DNA of 64,000 nt, taken from Agromyces agglutinans. Its GTDB lineage: Bacteria > Actinomycetota > Actinomycetes > Actinomycetales > Microbacteriaceae. The notes under the pieces are model-generated. The model did not search any database and was not told where the DNA came from. It worked only from the letters and a program-made list of their open reading frames with translations. Shown here in pieces: positions 22,763 to 32,541 of this stretch (its first letter is position 1; every line of letters begins with the position of its first letter). The position numbers were made by a program, and so were the translations under genes. The DNA is taken from positions 293,655-357,654 of the forward strand of contig NZ_WJIF01000001.1 of the NCBI RefSeq assembly GCF_009647605.1, read 5' to 3'.

Positions 22763-23960
22763 GGGGATCGGCGCCCGCCGTCTCGAGCGCGTCGGGGATG
22801 GCGTCGAGGTAGGCCTCGAGGTTGCGGCGGGTCTCGACGACCGAGTCGCCGCCGAACTTCTCGAGCACGGCATTCGCGAGCGTGAGGGCGACCATGGCCT
22901 CGGCCACGACGCCGGCCGCGGGCACCGCGCAGACATCCGAGCGCTGGTGGTGCGCCGGTGCGGGCTCGCCCGTTGCGACGTCGATCGTCGGCAGGGCGTG
23001 CGGGATCGTCGCGATCGGCTTCATGCCGGCGCGCACGCGCAGAACGGTGCCGGTCGACATGCCGCCCTCGGTGCCGCCCGCGCGATCGCTCGCCCGCACG
23101 ATGCGGCCGTCGGCCATGTGCAGCTCGTCGTGCGCGGCCGATCCGCGACGCGTCGTCGTGAGGAACCCGTCGCCGACCTCGACGCCCTTGATGGCCTGGA
23201 TGCCCATGAGCGCCGCGGCGAGCTGGGCGTCGAGCCGGCGATCCCAGTGCACGTGCGATCCGAGCCCGGGCGGCAGCCCGTACGCGAGCACCTCGACGAC
23301 GCCGCCGAGCGTGTCGCCGGACTTGTGGGCGTCGTCGACCTCGGCCACCATGCGCGCCGACGTCTCGGCGTCGAAGCACCGCAACGGATCGGCATCGAGC
23401 CGGTCGACGTCGCCCGGCAGGGGCAGCTCGGCCCCCTCGGGCACCCGGACCGGCCCGATGGCGAGCGTGTGCGCGACGAGGCGGATGCCGAGCTCGGCGA
23501 GGAACGCCTTCGCGACCGCGCCGAGCGCCACGCGCGCGGCCGTCTCCCGCGCGCTGGCGCGCTCGAGCACCGGCCGGGCCTCGTCGAACCCGTACTTCTG
23601 CATGCCCACGAGGTCGGCGTGCCCAGGGCGCGGACGGGTCAGCGGCGCGCCGCGTCCACGGCCGAGCCGGTCGGGGTCGATGGGCTCGGGGCTCATCACC
23701 TCCTGCCACTTCGGCCACTCGGTGTTGCCCACGCGCAGCGCGACCGGGCTGCCGAGCGTCAGCCCGTGCCGCACGCCGCCCGAGATCGCGAGTTCGTCCT
23801 GTTCGAACTTCATGCGCGCGCCGCGGCCGTAGCCGAGCTTGCGGCGCGCGAGGTCGTCTCGAATCGCGTCGAGCGTGATGGGGATGCCGGCGGGGAGACC
23901 CTCGATGATCGCCACGAGCTCAGGGCCGTGGGATTCTCCGGCAGTGAGCCAACGGAGCAT
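22755..23960 (-). CDS. aroC: Chorismate synthase
   Basis: Makes chorismate from EPSP using reduced FMN. The 401 residues carry all three family signatures: [18 protein letters not shown] near the start, [20 protein letters not shown] near 80-100, and [12 protein letters not shown] near 270 plus [11 protein letters not shown] near 335. ATG at 23960 ([10 protein letters not shown]) is chosen because GGAAGG lies at a good distance. An ATG three codons upstream directly abuts that SD. Confidence 0.97.
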   Translation of the reverse strand: MLRWLTAGESHGPELVAIIEGLPAGIPITLDAIRDDLARRKLGYGRGARMKFEQDELAISGGVRHGLTLGSPVALRVGNTEWPKWQEVMSPEPIDPDRLGRGRGAPLTRPRPGHADLVGMQKYGFDEARPVLERASARETAARVALGAVAKAFLAELGIRLVAHTLAIGPVRVPEGAELPLPGDVDRLDADPLRCFDAETSARMVAEVDDAHKSGDTLGGVVEVLAYGLPPGLGSHVHWDRRLDAQLAAALMGIQAIKGVEVGDGFLTTTRRGSAAHDELHMADGRIVRASDRAGGTEGGMSTGTVLRVRAGMKPIATIPHALPTIDVATGEPAPAHHQRSDVCAVPAAGVVAEAMVALTLANAVLEKFGGDSVVETRRNLEAYLDAIPDALETAGADPRG

Positions 23961-24039
23961 GAAGCCCATCCTTCCACAGGGCGGAGTGCGGGAACGCCGC
24001 GTGACGGACGCGGACCGCCGCCGGTCCGGCGGCGGCCGG

Positions 24040-24903
24040 TCAGGCGACGGCGGCCCGCATCACGTCGACGACCGCCGCCTCGTCGGGCAGCGGGGTTCCG
24101 GGGTCGCCCGTCACGAAGATGCGAACCTGGAGCACGGCCTGGTGCAGCAGCATCCCGATGCCCGGCACGACGCGCCCACCCGCGTCGAGCCAGCTCGTCG
24201 CGAGTCGCGAGGGCCACGGATCGTACGCGACGTCGAAGAGCGTCGCGGCACGTCGAAGGTCGACGGATGCCTCGTGCGGCAGCTCCGTACCGCCCGGAAC
24301 GGTGCTGACGACGAGGTCGGCGGCACCCGCGCGCGCGAGCGCGGCGAGTCCGTCTTCGGCCACGCGCACCTCGACGTCGAGGGCACGGCCGAGGATCACC
24401 AGCGGCTCGGCACGCGCCGGCGTTCGTACGAACACGTCGACCTCGTGGCATCCGAGTTCGGCGATCGCGGCGAGCACCGACGCGGCGGTCGCACCGGCGC
24501 CGAGGATCGCGCCGCGCCCGACCCGGTCGACGCCGGCCTCGTGCAGCGCCCGCACGATACCGCCGACATCGGTGTTGAAGCCGAGCCGGCGGCCGTCGGC
24601 TTCGAAGAGGACGGTGTTGACGGCGCCGGTGAGTGAGGCCACGCGGTCGATGCGTTCGACGAGCGGGATGACGTCCTGCTTCAGCGGCATGGTGAGCGAG
24701 AGTCCGCGCCATGACGCGTCGAGTCCGGCGAGCAGCTCGGGCAGTCCGGCGCCGTCGACCTCGATCGAGGTGTACGTCCAGTCGAGGCCGAGCACCCCGT
24801 AGGCGGCGGCATGCAGCGCCGGGCTCTTCGAGTGCTCGATCGGCTTGCCCAGCACGGCGAGGCGGCGGGCGTCGCCCGCGAGGCGGCGGCGCTCACTGCC
24901 CAT
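24040..24903 (-). CDS. aroE: Shikimate dehydrogenase
   Basis: NADPH reduction of 3-dehydroshikimate. In 287 residues: [17 protein letters not shown] near 19-35 (substrate Ser-x-Ser), [12 protein letters not shown] near 69 with the catalytic Lys, [12 protein letters not shown] near 107 with the Asp, [12 protein letters not shown] near 131 for cofactor, and [12 protein letters not shown] near 245 with Gln. The first 11 bases overlap the end of mltG. Arrangement mltG-aroE-aroC-aroK-aroB-aroQ links cell-wall and shikimate genes as in other actinobacteria. Confidence 0.96.
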   Translation of the reverse strand: MGSERRRLAGDARRLAVLGKPIEHSKSPALHAAAYGVLGLDWTYTSIEVDGAGLPELLAGLDASWRGLSLTMPLKQDVIPLVERIDRVASLTGAVNTVLFEADGRRLGFNTDVGGIVRALHEAGVDRVGRGAILGAGATAASVLAAIAELGCHEVDVFVRTPARAEPLVILGRALDVEVRVAEDGLAALARAGAADLVVSTVPGGTELPHEASVDLRRAATLFDVAYDPWPSRLATSWLDAGGRVVPGIGMLLHQAVLQVRIFVTGDPGTPLPDEAAVVDVMRAAVA

Positions 24904-26500
24904 AGTCGGGGTGCTCCTCCAGCCACTGGTAGAACTGCTCGGCGGCCGCCTCGTGCTCCTCGATCGTCGACGTGAACACCGTCTCGCCGGTGTCGGGGTT
25001 CACGGTCACGAAGTACAACCAGGTGCCGTCGGCGGGGTTCAGCGCCGCCTGGATCGCCTCGGCGCCCGGGTTGCCGATCGGCCCCGGCGGCAGGCCCGCG
25101 TGCACGTACGTGTTGTACGGGTTGCCGGCGTCGGCCCGCTCGGCGTCGGTCGTCGTGACGACCGAGTTGTCACCTGTGCCGTAGTGCACGGTCGAGTCGA
25201 ACTGCAGGAGCATGCCCTGGTCGAGGCGGTTCTGGATCACTCGCGAGACCTTGGCGAAGTCCTGCGGCAGGCCCTCGCGCTCGATCAGCGAGGCGATCGT
25301 GGCGACGCGGTACCGATCCTCGGGTGCGACGCCCGCCGCGTCGTAGGCGGCGAGGCTCTCGGCCACCATCGTCTGCACGACCTGGTCGGCCGTGACGCCG
25401 GGATCGAACGTGTACGTCGCCGGGAAGAGGAAGCCCTCGACGCTCGTCGCCTCGGCCGGCAGTCCGAGGGCCTGCGGGTTCGACGCCGCGGCCTGGAGCT
25501 CCTCGATCGGGATCTGGAGCACCGCCGAGGCCTCGGCGAGGGCATCGCGCGCCCACGTGCCCTCGGTGATCAGGACCGTGTTCTCGAGCTTGGTCGCGGG
25601 GTCCTCGAGGGCGGCCAGAGCGGCCGAGGCGCTCATGCGCTCGGCGAGCCGGTACACGCCCGGGTGGAACTCGGGTTCGGGCACCTGCTCGAGCAGCAGG
25701 TCGTAGAACGCGTCGTACGACGCCGTGACGCCCTCGGATTCGAGGTTCGTCGCGATGTCCGACCCGGTGTCGCCGTCGTGGATCTGGAAGAGCACCTCGC
25801 CGGTGCCGGTGCCCTCGTAGTCGGCAGCGGGCTGGAACCGCTCGATGATCGAGGTGATCGGGCCCTGGAGGAAGACGTAGGCGCCGACGCCGAGCGCGGC
25901 GACGATCAGCAGGCCGATGAGGCATCCCCACGGCCGCCGCCGTCGCGGCGCCGCGTTCGAGTGGCCGTCGTCGTAGGCGGTCGCCGCACGCCGTTCGGCA
26001 CGGCTCGGGCGGCCGTGCGGCGCTGCAGCCTCCTCGGGCTCGTCGAGCCAGTGCGTCGGGGAGGGATCGAACTCCTGACCGTGGTCGGGGTACGCCGTCG
26101 TGGGCGAGTACGGGTCGGTCGGCGCCGCCGCGTCGAATGCGTCGTCGGTCGGCCCCGCCGAGGGATACGCGGGCTCCGAAACATCCTGCTGCTCGGCCAA
26201 TCGCCGCTGCTCCGCCTCGCGGAGCTCGCGACGCGTCATCGGGCGGCCGGGATCCGCCGATGGGTCGGATGCCCCCGCACGCGGCGCGCCAGGGCCGTTC
26301 GCAGCCGCGTCGTTCGCGGCGACCTGGTACGCCGCGCCGCCGGGGGGCGGAGCGGCAGGCGTGCCCGTGCGCGGTCCGTCGAGCGCGGCGAACGGGTCGA
26401 CCGGTCGGGCGGCGTTGGGGGGCGTCTCGCCGCGCAGCAGCGCATCCCAGGCTGCGCCGCCGTCGCGCGCATCGTGGGGCTCAGGGGGGAGCTGAGTCAC
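24893..26500 (-). CDS. mltG: Endolytic murein transglycosylase MltG with a long cytoplasmic N-terminal tail
   Basis: Cleaves nascent glycan strands and may terminate peptidoglycan polymerisation. The 535-residue protein starts with about 190 residues of Pro/Ala/Asp-rich, low-complexity sequence, then one membrane span at about 190-210 (GCLIGLLIVAALGVGAYVF). The extracellular part has a LysM-like segment and the YceG domain, with the catalytic Glu in ASLIEREG near residue 410, FDSTVHYG and PYNTYVHAGLPPGPIGNPG near 455-480. GTG start at 26500 overlaps the ruvX stop by four bases; the exact start in the tail is less certain. Confidence 0.92.
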   Translation of the reverse strand: MTQLPPEPHDARDGGAAWDALLRGETPPNAARPVDPFAALDGPRTGTPAAPPPGGAAYQVAANDAAANGPGAPRAGASDPSADPGRPMTRRELREAEQRRLAEQQDVSEPAYPSAGPTDDAFDAAAPTDPYSPTTAYPDHGQEFDPSPTHWLDEPEEAAAPHGRPSRAERRAATAYDDGHSNAAPRRRRPWGCLIGLLIVAALGVGAYVFLQGPITSIIERFQPAADYEGTGTGEVLFQIHDGDTGSDIATNLESEGVTASYDAFYDLLLEQVPEPEFHPGVYRLAERMSASAALAALEDPATKLENTVLITEGTWARDALAEASAVLQIPIEELQAAASNPQALGLPAEATSVEGFLFPATYTFDPGVTADQVVQTMVAESLAAYDAAGVAPEDRYRVATIASLIEREGLPQDFAKVSRVIQNRLDQGMLLQFDSTVHYGTGDNSVVTTTDAERADAGNPYNTYVHAGLPPGPIGNPGAEAIQAALNPADGTWLYFVTVNPDTGETVFTSTIEEHEAAAEQFYQWLEEHPDYGQ

Positions 26501-26982
26501 AGGGGTGTTGACCCTTCGTCGGTGGGGATCACCCGGCCGGGTGCAGCCCCCGACGTCCGTTCGACGTCGAGCGCATGTTGCAGAATGATAACGGCCGCAG
26601 CTTGGTCGACGATGGGACGCTGCTGGCGCGCCTTCTTCCCGGAGGCGCGCAGGTGCTGCTGCGCCGTCACGGTCGAGAGCCGTTCGTCGACGAGCCGCAC
26701 GGGTCGCGACTCCCCCCCTGCGGCCGCGAGCACGGTCGCGAAACCGACCGCGTCGTCGGTCGACGCCGTCGCACGGCCCGACATCGCCAGCGGATTTCCG
26801 ACGACCAACTCGACGGCGCCGAACTCGTCGGCGATGGCCAGGATGCGTCGGACGTCGGCATCGCCGTCGGCACTGCGGGCGACGGTCTCGACCGGCACGG
26901 CGAGGACCGCGCCGGCATCGCACCTCGCGACGCCGATGCGGGCGCGGCCGACGTCGATGCCGAGCCGCACGCCGGGGCGCAC
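26497..26982 (-). CDS. ruvX: Putative Holliday junction resolvase / pre-16S rRNA nuclease RuvX (YqgF)
   Basis: RNase H-fold protein of 161 residues. RLGIDVGRARIGVARCD near residue 6 gives the first catalytic Asp, LVVGNPLAMSG near 58, RLVDERLSTVTA near 95 gives the Glu, and IVDQAAAVIILQHAL near 123 gives the last Asp. E. coli YqgF matures 16S rRNA 5' ends, so the rRNA role may be the main one. It follows alaS by two bases, the common alaS-ruvX-mltG order. Confidence 0.95.
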   Translation of the reverse strand: MRPGVRLGIDVGRARIGVARCDAGAVLAVPVETVARSADGDADVRRILAIADEFGAVELVVGNPLAMSGRATASTDDAVGFATVLAAAGGESRPVRLVDERLSTVTAQQHLRASGKKARQQRPIVDQAAAVIILQHALDVERTSGAAPGRVIPTDEGSTPL

Positions 26983-26984
26983 GG

Positions 26985-29642
26985 TCAGCGTCCGAGCTCC
27001 ACGCGCACCGCGTCGAGCGCCGCGGGGATCGCCCCGAGGTCGCTGCCGCCGCCCTGCGCGAGGTCGGGCTTGCCGCCCCCGCCGCCGCCGAGCGTCGACG
27101 CCATCTGCTTCGCGAGCGCTCCCGCGTTCGCTCCGGCGTCACGCGCGGCAGGCGAGGTCGCGACGATCGCGACCGGCCTGCCGCTCACCTCTGCCGTCAG
27201 CGCGACGACGGATGCCGCGTCGCCGAGCCGGCCGCGCACCGCGGTCGCGAGCGAACGCAGCTCGTCGCCGGAGGCGAGCGTGCCGACGTGCTCGGCGACC
27301 AGCAGGTACGCGCCGACACGGCCCGCGCGATCGGCCAGGGTCGGAACGCGTTCGCTGAGCGCCTTCGCCTCGTACGCCTGGATCTTCTTCTCGGCGGCCT
27401 TCAGGTTGGCCACGAGCTCGCCCACGCGGTCGACGAGCTGGTCGGGACGGGTCTTCAGGTTCGACGTCAGCTCGTTCACGAGCGCGCGCTCGGCCGCGAA
27501 CTGCCGGAACGCCTCGATGCCGACGAGGGACTCGACGCGACGGCTCGTCGCACCCACCGAGGACTCGCCGATCAGGTTGATCATGCCGACCTCGGCGCTC
27601 GTCGACACGTGCGTGCCGGCGCAGAGCTCGCGCGACCAGGGCCCGCCGATGTCGACGACGCGCACGACGTCGCCGTACTTCTCGCCGAACAGGGCCATCG
27701 CGCCGAGCGCCTTCGCCTCGTCGAGCGGCATCTCGCGAGTGACGACCTCGAGGTTGTCGCGGATGGCGTTGTTGGCGATCTCCTCGATCTCGCTGCGGGT
27801 GTCGCCCGAGAGCGCCTTGTTCCAGCCGAAGTCCAGGCGGAGGTATCCGGCGCGGTTCAGCGAGCCGGCCTGGTGCGCGTCGGGGCCGAGCACCTGGCGG
27901 AGCGCCGCGTGCACGAGGTGGGTGCCCGAGTGCGCCTGCGTCGCGCCGCGCCGGTAGTCGGCGTCGACCTCGCTGCGCGCGGGCACACCCACGCCGACCT
28001 CGCCGCTGACGACCTTGACGGTGTGGCTGATCAGTCCGGGCACGGGCTTCTGCACGTCGAGCACGTCGAGCACGAAGCCGTCGCCCACGATGCGGCCCTT
28101 GTCGGGCATCTGGCCGCCCGATTCGGCGTAGAGCGAGGTCGCACCGAGGATGATCTCGGCCGTCTGCCCGGCCACCGCGGCCGGCACGGCGTGGCCGTCG
28201 ACCAGGATGCCGAGGACGCTCGAGTCGGTGACGAGGTCGGTGTAGCCGGTGAAGACCGTCTCGCCGAGCGAACGGAACGGCGAGTACGCGGAGAGGTCGG
28301 CGAGCGTCTGCTTCTTCGACTTCGCGTCGGCCTTCGCGCGGGCACGCTGGTCGGACATCAGCGAGTCGAACGCGGGGCGGTCGACCTCGAGGCCGGCCTC
28401 CTCGGCCATCTCGAGCGTGAGGTCGATCGGGAAGCCGTACGTGTCGTGCAGCAGGAACGCGGTGTCGCCCGCGAGCTGCGGCGAACCGGCCTGCTTCGTC
28501 TTCGCGACCGCGAGGTCGAGGATCGTCGTGCCGGCGCTCAGCGTGTTGAGGAAGGTCTCCTCCTCGGCGATCGCGATCTGCGAGAGACGGGGGAATTCGG
28601 TCGCGACCTCGGGGTACCCCGACTGCATCGCGTCGCGCGACGCCGCGAACAGCTCGGCGAAGCTCGGGCCGTCGACGCCGAGCAGGCGCATCGAGCGGAT
28701 GCTGCGGCGCAGCAGCCGGCGCAGGATGTAGCCGCGGCCCTCGTTCGACGGACGCACGCCGTCGGACATGAGCATGAGCGAGGAGCGCACGTGGTCGGCG
28801 ATGATCCGCATGCGGACGTCGTCGTCGTGATCGGCGCCGTAGCGACGGCCCGACAGCTCGGACGCGCGGTCGAGCACCGGGCGCACCTGGTCGGTCTCGT
28901 ACATGTTGTCGAGGCCCTGCTTGAGGAACGCGACGCGCTCGAGGCCCATGCCCGTGTCGATGTTCTTCTGCGGCAGCGGACCGACGACCCGGAAGTCCTC
29001 CTTGGAGCGGACTTCGGTGATGAGCTCCTGCATGAACACGAGGTTCCAAATCTCGGTGAAGCGGTTGTCGTCGACGATCGGCCCGCCGTCGCGACCGTAC
29101 TGCGGCCCGCGGTCGACGTAGATCTCGGAGCACGGCCCTCCGGGGCCGGGCTGGCCCGTGTGCCAGTAGTTGTCGGCCTTGCCCATGCGCTGGATGCGCT
29201 CGTCGGGCAGCCCGGCGATGCGCTTCCACAGCGCGGCCGCCTCGTCGTCGGTCTCGTAGACCGTCACCCACAGGTCGCGCTCGGCGAACCCGAGGCCGCC
29301 GTCGGCCTCGGAGCGCGTGAGCAGGTCCCACGCGTAGGTGATGGCCCCCTCCTTGAAGTAGTCGCCGAACGACCAGTTGCCGAGCATCTGGAAGAAGGTG
29401 CCGTGGCGGGCGGTCTTGCCGACCTCCTCGATGTCGTTCGTCCGGATGCACTTCTGCACGTCGACGGCGCGCGGGTACGGCGCGGGAACGACGCCCGTGA
29501 GGTAGGGCACGAACGGCACCATGCCGGCGACCGTGAAGAGCAGGGTCGGGTCGTCGCTCACGAGTGAGGCGGACGGCACGACCGTGTGCCCGCGCTCGGC
29601 GAAGAAGTCGATGTAGCGACGGCTGATCTCGGCAGTCTGCAT
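26985..29642 (-). CDS. alaS: Alanyl-tRNA synthetase
   Basis: Charges tRNA-Ala and edits Ser/Gly errors. The 885 residues hold the class II catalytic domain (FFAERGHTVVPSASLV, GMVPFVPYL, RTNDIEEVGKT), the tRNA-recognition domain, the editing domain with zinc ligands (HSGTHLVHAAL with H-x3-H near 560, CAGTHVSTSAEVG near 660) and a C-terminal DHHA1-like domain with the Gly-rich LGGGGGGKPDLAQGGG near 860. Full length. The ATG at 29642 begins MQTAEISRRYIDFF. Confidence 0.98.
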   Translation of the reverse strand: MQTAEISRRYIDFFAERGHTVVPSASLVSDDPTLLFTVAGMVPFVPYLTGVVPAPYPRAVDVQKCIRTNDIEEVGKTARHGTFFQMLGNWSFGDYFKEGAITYAWDLLTRSEADGGLGFAERDLWVTVYETDDEAAALWKRIAGLPDERIQRMGKADNYWHTGQPGPGGPCSEIYVDRGPQYGRDGGPIVDDNRFTEIWNLVFMQELITEVRSKEDFRVVGPLPQKNIDTGMGLERVAFLKQGLDNMYETDQVRPVLDRASELSGRRYGADHDDDVRMRIIADHVRSSLMLMSDGVRPSNEGRGYILRRLLRRSIRSMRLLGVDGPSFAELFAASRDAMQSGYPEVATEFPRLSQIAIAEEETFLNTLSAGTTILDLAVAKTKQAGSPQLAGDTAFLLHDTYGFPIDLTLEMAEEAGLEVDRPAFDSLMSDQRARAKADAKSKKQTLADLSAYSPFRSLGETVFTGYTDLVTDSSVLGILVDGHAVPAAVAGQTAEIILGATSLYAESGGQMPDKGRIVGDGFVLDVLDVQKPVPGLISHTVKVVSGEVGVGVPARSEVDADYRRGATQAHSGTHLVHAALRQVLGPDAHQAGSLNRAGYLRLDFGWNKALSGDTRSEIEEIANNAIRDNLEVVTREMPLDEAKALGAMALFGEKYGDVVRVVDIGGPWSRELCAGTHVSTSAEVGMINLIGESSVGATSRRVESLVGIEAFRQFAAERALVNELTSNLKTRPDQLVDRVGELVANLKAAEKKIQAYEAKALSERVPTLADRAGRVGAYLLVAEHVGTLASGDELRSLATAVRGRLGDAASVVALTAEVSGRPVAIVATSPAARDAGANAGALAKQMASTLGGGGGGKPDLAQGGGSDLGAIPAALDAVRVELGR

Positions 29643-29755
29643 GGTTCCGTTCTCGGTCTCACGGCCCGGCTGGCGGGCGGGGGTGGTGCTCGGGAGAGCG
29701 CTTCGCGTCAGGCGCTCGATTCGATTCGGGTGGCTCGGTGTTCAGGATCCGACGG

Positions 29756-29980
29756 TCATCGCCCGTTCGGGGCGGCCCCGGCGTCGGCTGTGGCGTCGCC
29801 GCCCTCGGCGCGGAGCTCGGCGTCGCGCTCGTGGTAGCCCTCGGCGATCGCCTGGCCGAAGGCCCTGGCCTTCGCGTCGACGGCGGCGAAGAACTCGCGG
29901 CCCGGCTCGGTCCGGTTGACCTGGTGCGCGACGACGAACCCCGCCGCGATGCCGGCGGCGAACCACAGAATGCTCTTCAC
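29756..29980 (-). CDS. Small single-span membrane protein of unknown function
   Basis: A 74-residue product with one hydrophobic span at residues 3-18 (SILWFAAGIAAGFVVA), then HQVNRTEPGREFF and an acidic/alanine-rich helical tail, a YtxH-like layout. GTG start at 29980 gives this compact form; longer upstream reading has no family-like sequence. Microbacteriaceae often keep small membrane proteins between rpsD and alaS, from memory. Its function is not known. Confidence 0.7.
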   Translation of the reverse strand: MKSILWFAAGIAAGFVVAHQVNRTEPGREFFAAVDAKARAFGQAIAEGYHERDAELRAEGGDATADAGAAPNGR

Positions 29981-30137
29981 GACGGTGCTCCCTGATCGAA
30001 TGCGCCCGGCGCTCGGCGCGGGCAGGCCTCGGGACAGTCTAGTCGTCACGGATGCCTCGTCGCCGGGCCGCACGCGGCGATGAGCAGGCCGGCGCGACCG
30101 GCGCACGTCGGCACGACCGGACGGCCGCCGGAGACGG

Positions 30138-30171
30138 CGAAGGGGCCGTGGGAGAACCCACGACCCCTTCG
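30138..30171 (-). terminator. Terminator hairpin behind rpsD
   Basis: A 15-bp stem with a four-base loop lies 17 bases after the rpsD stop. On the minus strand it pairs fully with one G-U wobble; on the plus strand the same position is a C-A mismatch. This indicates selection on the leftward transcript. Confidence 0.75.
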
Positions 30172-30187
30172 ACTCCGGCGCGATGCG

Positions 30188-30811
30188 TCAGCGAGCCGCG
30201 TAGTACTCGACGACCAGCTGCACGTCACAGGTGACGGGCACCTCGGCGCGCTTGGGGCGACGCACGAGGGTGAACTGGAGCTTGTCGAGCTCGACCTCGA
30301 GGTAGCCCGGGAGCTTCGGGAGCACGTCGACGTGGCCGCCCGCCGCGGCGACCTGGAAGGGCTCGGTGCCCTCGGAACGCTGCTTGACGCCGATGACCTG
30401 GCCCGGCTTCACGCGGAACGAGGGACGGTCGACGATCTTGCCGTCGACGAGGATGTGGCGGTGCACCACGAACTGGCGCGCCTGCGCGATGGTGCGGGCG
30501 AAGCCCGAACGCAGCACGAGGGCGTCGAGGCGCATCTCGAGCAGCTCGACGAGGTTCTCACCCGTCTGGCCGTCGGTGCGCTTGGCCTCGTTGTAGGCGA
30601 TGCGCAGCTGCTTCTCGCGGATGCCGTACTGGGCGCGCAGGCGCTGCTTCTCGCGGAGGCGGACGGCGTAGTCGCTGTCCTGCTTGCGCTTGGTGCGGCC
30701 GTGCTCACCGGGAGCGTACGGGCGCTTCTCCATGATGCGGGCGGCCTTCGGGGTGAGGGCGACGCCGAGCGCGCGGGAGAGGCGCGTCTTGCTGCGTGAC
30801 TGGTTCGACAC
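30188..30811 (-). CDS. rpsD: 30S ribosomal protein S4
   Basis: Primary 16S rRNA-binding assembly protein. The 207 residues have SRSKTRLSRALG at the start, EKQRLRAQYGIREKQLR near 53-69, and the S4 RNA-binding domain RLDALVLRSGFARTIAQARQ split near 93-112. It lacks the N-terminal zinc cysteines, so it is the zinc-free form. GTG start at 30811 with AAAGGA six bases upstream. Unlike many bacteria, it stands apart from rpsM-rpsK-rpoA, as known for one type of actinobacterial rpsD next to alaS. Confidence 0.96.
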   Translation of the reverse strand: MSNQSRSKTRLSRALGVALTPKAARIMEKRPYAPGEHGRTKRKQDSDYAVRLREKQRLRAQYGIREKQLRIAYNEAKRTDGQTGENLVELLEMRLDALVLRSGFARTIAQARQFVVHRHILVDGKIVDRPSFRVKPGQVIGVKQRSEGTEPFQVAAAGGHVDVLPKLPGYLEVELDKLQFTLVRRPKRAEVPVTCDVQLVVEYYAAR

Positions 30812-31060
30812 GAATGTCCTTTCGGAAGAATCTCAAGCGAATTCGCGGCGCTGTGGTGCGCCGGGAAGTGTGTCAGAGGGATTCGCCAAGGGTGGATCGG
30901 CTACAGATCGCACCCGTTCGCCGGTGACCCCCTCGCAGCCGCGCTCGAGGATCTGGCTTCAGGCCAGCGACCATGATATCACGGCCGGATGTCTCCGCCT
31001 TCGGCGACCCAGCTCCGAGCTCCGGGCATCGCGCGGCGTTCGGCAGCGTTGCACACCGAG

Positions 31061-32434
31061 TCACCGGTCGCCGCGCACGATACGCCGGATCTTGGCCAGG
31101 CGGGCGGAGACGTCGCGTTCGTTGCCGTGCTCGGTCGGCTCGTAGTACACCGCTCCGCGCAGGGTGTCTGGGAGGTACTGCTGCTCGACCACGCCGATCG
31201 CGTCGTCGTGCGGGTACCGGTAGCCCTTGCCGTGCGCGAGTCGCTTGGCACCCGGGTAGTGCGCGTCGCGCAGGTGCTTGGGCACGCGCCCGGCCTTGCC
31301 CTCGCGCACGTCGGCGATCGCACGGTTGATGCCCATGTAGGCCGCGTTCGACTTCGGCGCCGTCGCGAGGTGCACGGTCGCCTGCGCGAGCGGGATGCGC
31401 CCCTCGGGCATGCCGATGAACTGCACGGCGTCGGCGGCCGCGACCGCAACTCCGAGCGCCGACGGGTCGGCGAGGCCGATGTCCTCACTGGCGAGGACGA
31501 TGATGCGCCGGGCGATGAACCTCGGGTCTTCGCCCGCTTCGATCATGCGGGCCAGGTAGTGGAGCGCAGCGTCGACATCGCTGCCGCGCACCGACTTGAT
31601 GAAGGCGCTGATGACGTCGTAGTGCTCGTCGCCGTCGCGGTCGTAGCGCAGGAGCGCGCGGTCGACCGCGCGGGCCACGATCTCGGCGGTGATCGCCGGT
31701 CGCCGATCGTCGCCCGCGTCGTCGCCTTCGAGGTCGGTCACGGTCTCGGCCTGGATACCGGCCGCCGACACGGATGCCGCCTCGAGCGCCGTGAGCGCCC
31801 GTCGCGCGTCGCCCGAGGCGAGGCGGATGATCGCCGCGCGGGCGTCGGGTTCGAGCACGAAGCGATCGCCGAGTCCGCGCCCGTCGACGACGGCGCGATC
31901 GACGAGGACGCCCAGGTCGTCGTCGGAGAGGGTCTCGAGCGTCAGCAGCAACGACCGCGACAGCAGCGGGGAGATCACCGAGAACGACGGGTTCTCGGTC
32001 GTCGCGGCGACGAGGATCACCCATCCGTTCTCGACCCCGGGCAGCAGGGCATCTTGCTGGGCCTTCGTGAACCGATGGATCTCGTCGAGGAACAGGACCG
32101 TCGAGAGGCCGTAGAGGTCGCGACTGGCCTGCGCCTCCTCCATCACCTGGCGCACGTCGCGCACGCCCGCGGTGACGGCCGACAGTTCGACGAACTTGCG
32201 GCCCGACGACCGGGCGATCGCCTGGGCGATCGTGGTCTTGCCGGTGCCCGGCGGACCCCAGAGGATCACGGACACTGACCCGGACGTGCCCTGCCGGTCG
32301 CCAGCGAGCGCGCGCAACGGTGAACCCGGAGTCAGCAGGTGCCGCTGGCCGGCGACCTCGTCGAGGCTCGTCGGACGCATCCGCACTGCGAGGGGGGTCG
32401 CGCCGGAACGCAGCCCCGGTCCGGACTCCACCAT
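31061..32434 (-). CDS. rarA: Replication-associated recombination protein RarA (MgsA) AAA+ ATPase
   Basis: Clamp-loader-like ATPase acting at stalled forks. The 457 residues show RMRPTSLDEVAGQRHLL near 20-36, Walker A LWGPPGTGKTTIA near 66, Walker B FLDEIHRFTKAQQD near 125, sensor 1 ATTENPSF near 155, sensor 2 GDARRALTAL near 225, and the C-terminal tetramerisation domain (DVDAALHYLARM, RIIVLASEDIGLADP). The ATG at 32434 is close to GGAGG; a GTG one codon on is also possible. The 249 bases between it and rpsD show no gene. Confidence 0.95.
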   Translation of the reverse strand: MVESGPGLRSGATPLAVRMRPTSLDEVAGQRHLLTPGSPLRALAGDRQGTSGSVSVILWGPPGTGKTTIAQAIARSSGRKFVELSAVTAGVRDVRQVMEEAQASRDLYGLSTVLFLDEIHRFTKAQQDALLPGVENGWVILVAATTENPSFSVISPLLSRSLLLTLETLSDDDLGVLVDRAVVDGRGLGDRFVLEPDARAAIIRLASGDARRALTALEAASVSAAGIQAETVTDLEGDDAGDDRRPAITAEIVARAVDRALLRYDRDGDEHYDVISAFIKSVRGSDVDAALHYLARMIEAGEDPRFIARRIIVLASEDIGLADPSALGVAVAAADAVQFIGMPEGRIPLAQATVHLATAPKSNAAYMGINRAIADVREGKAGRVPKHLRDAHYPGAKRLAHGKGYRYPHDDAIGVVEQQYLPDTLRGAVYYEPTEHGNERDVSARLAKIRRIVRGDR

Positions 32435-32541
32435 GCCTCCAGCGTAACCGCGGCCTCCGACAGCGATTCCCCGGGGGAATTGGTGCGGCATCCCTCGCTT
32501 GCGTAGCATCTGGACGCAGGGACCCCCGAGAAGGAGCATGC

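Noticed and set aside
30812-31060. Possible small gene or S4 autoregulatory leader between rpsD and rarA
   Set aside because: No frame with credible start and composition, and no leader structure I could recognise. A TATCAT -10-like word lacks a -35 partner.
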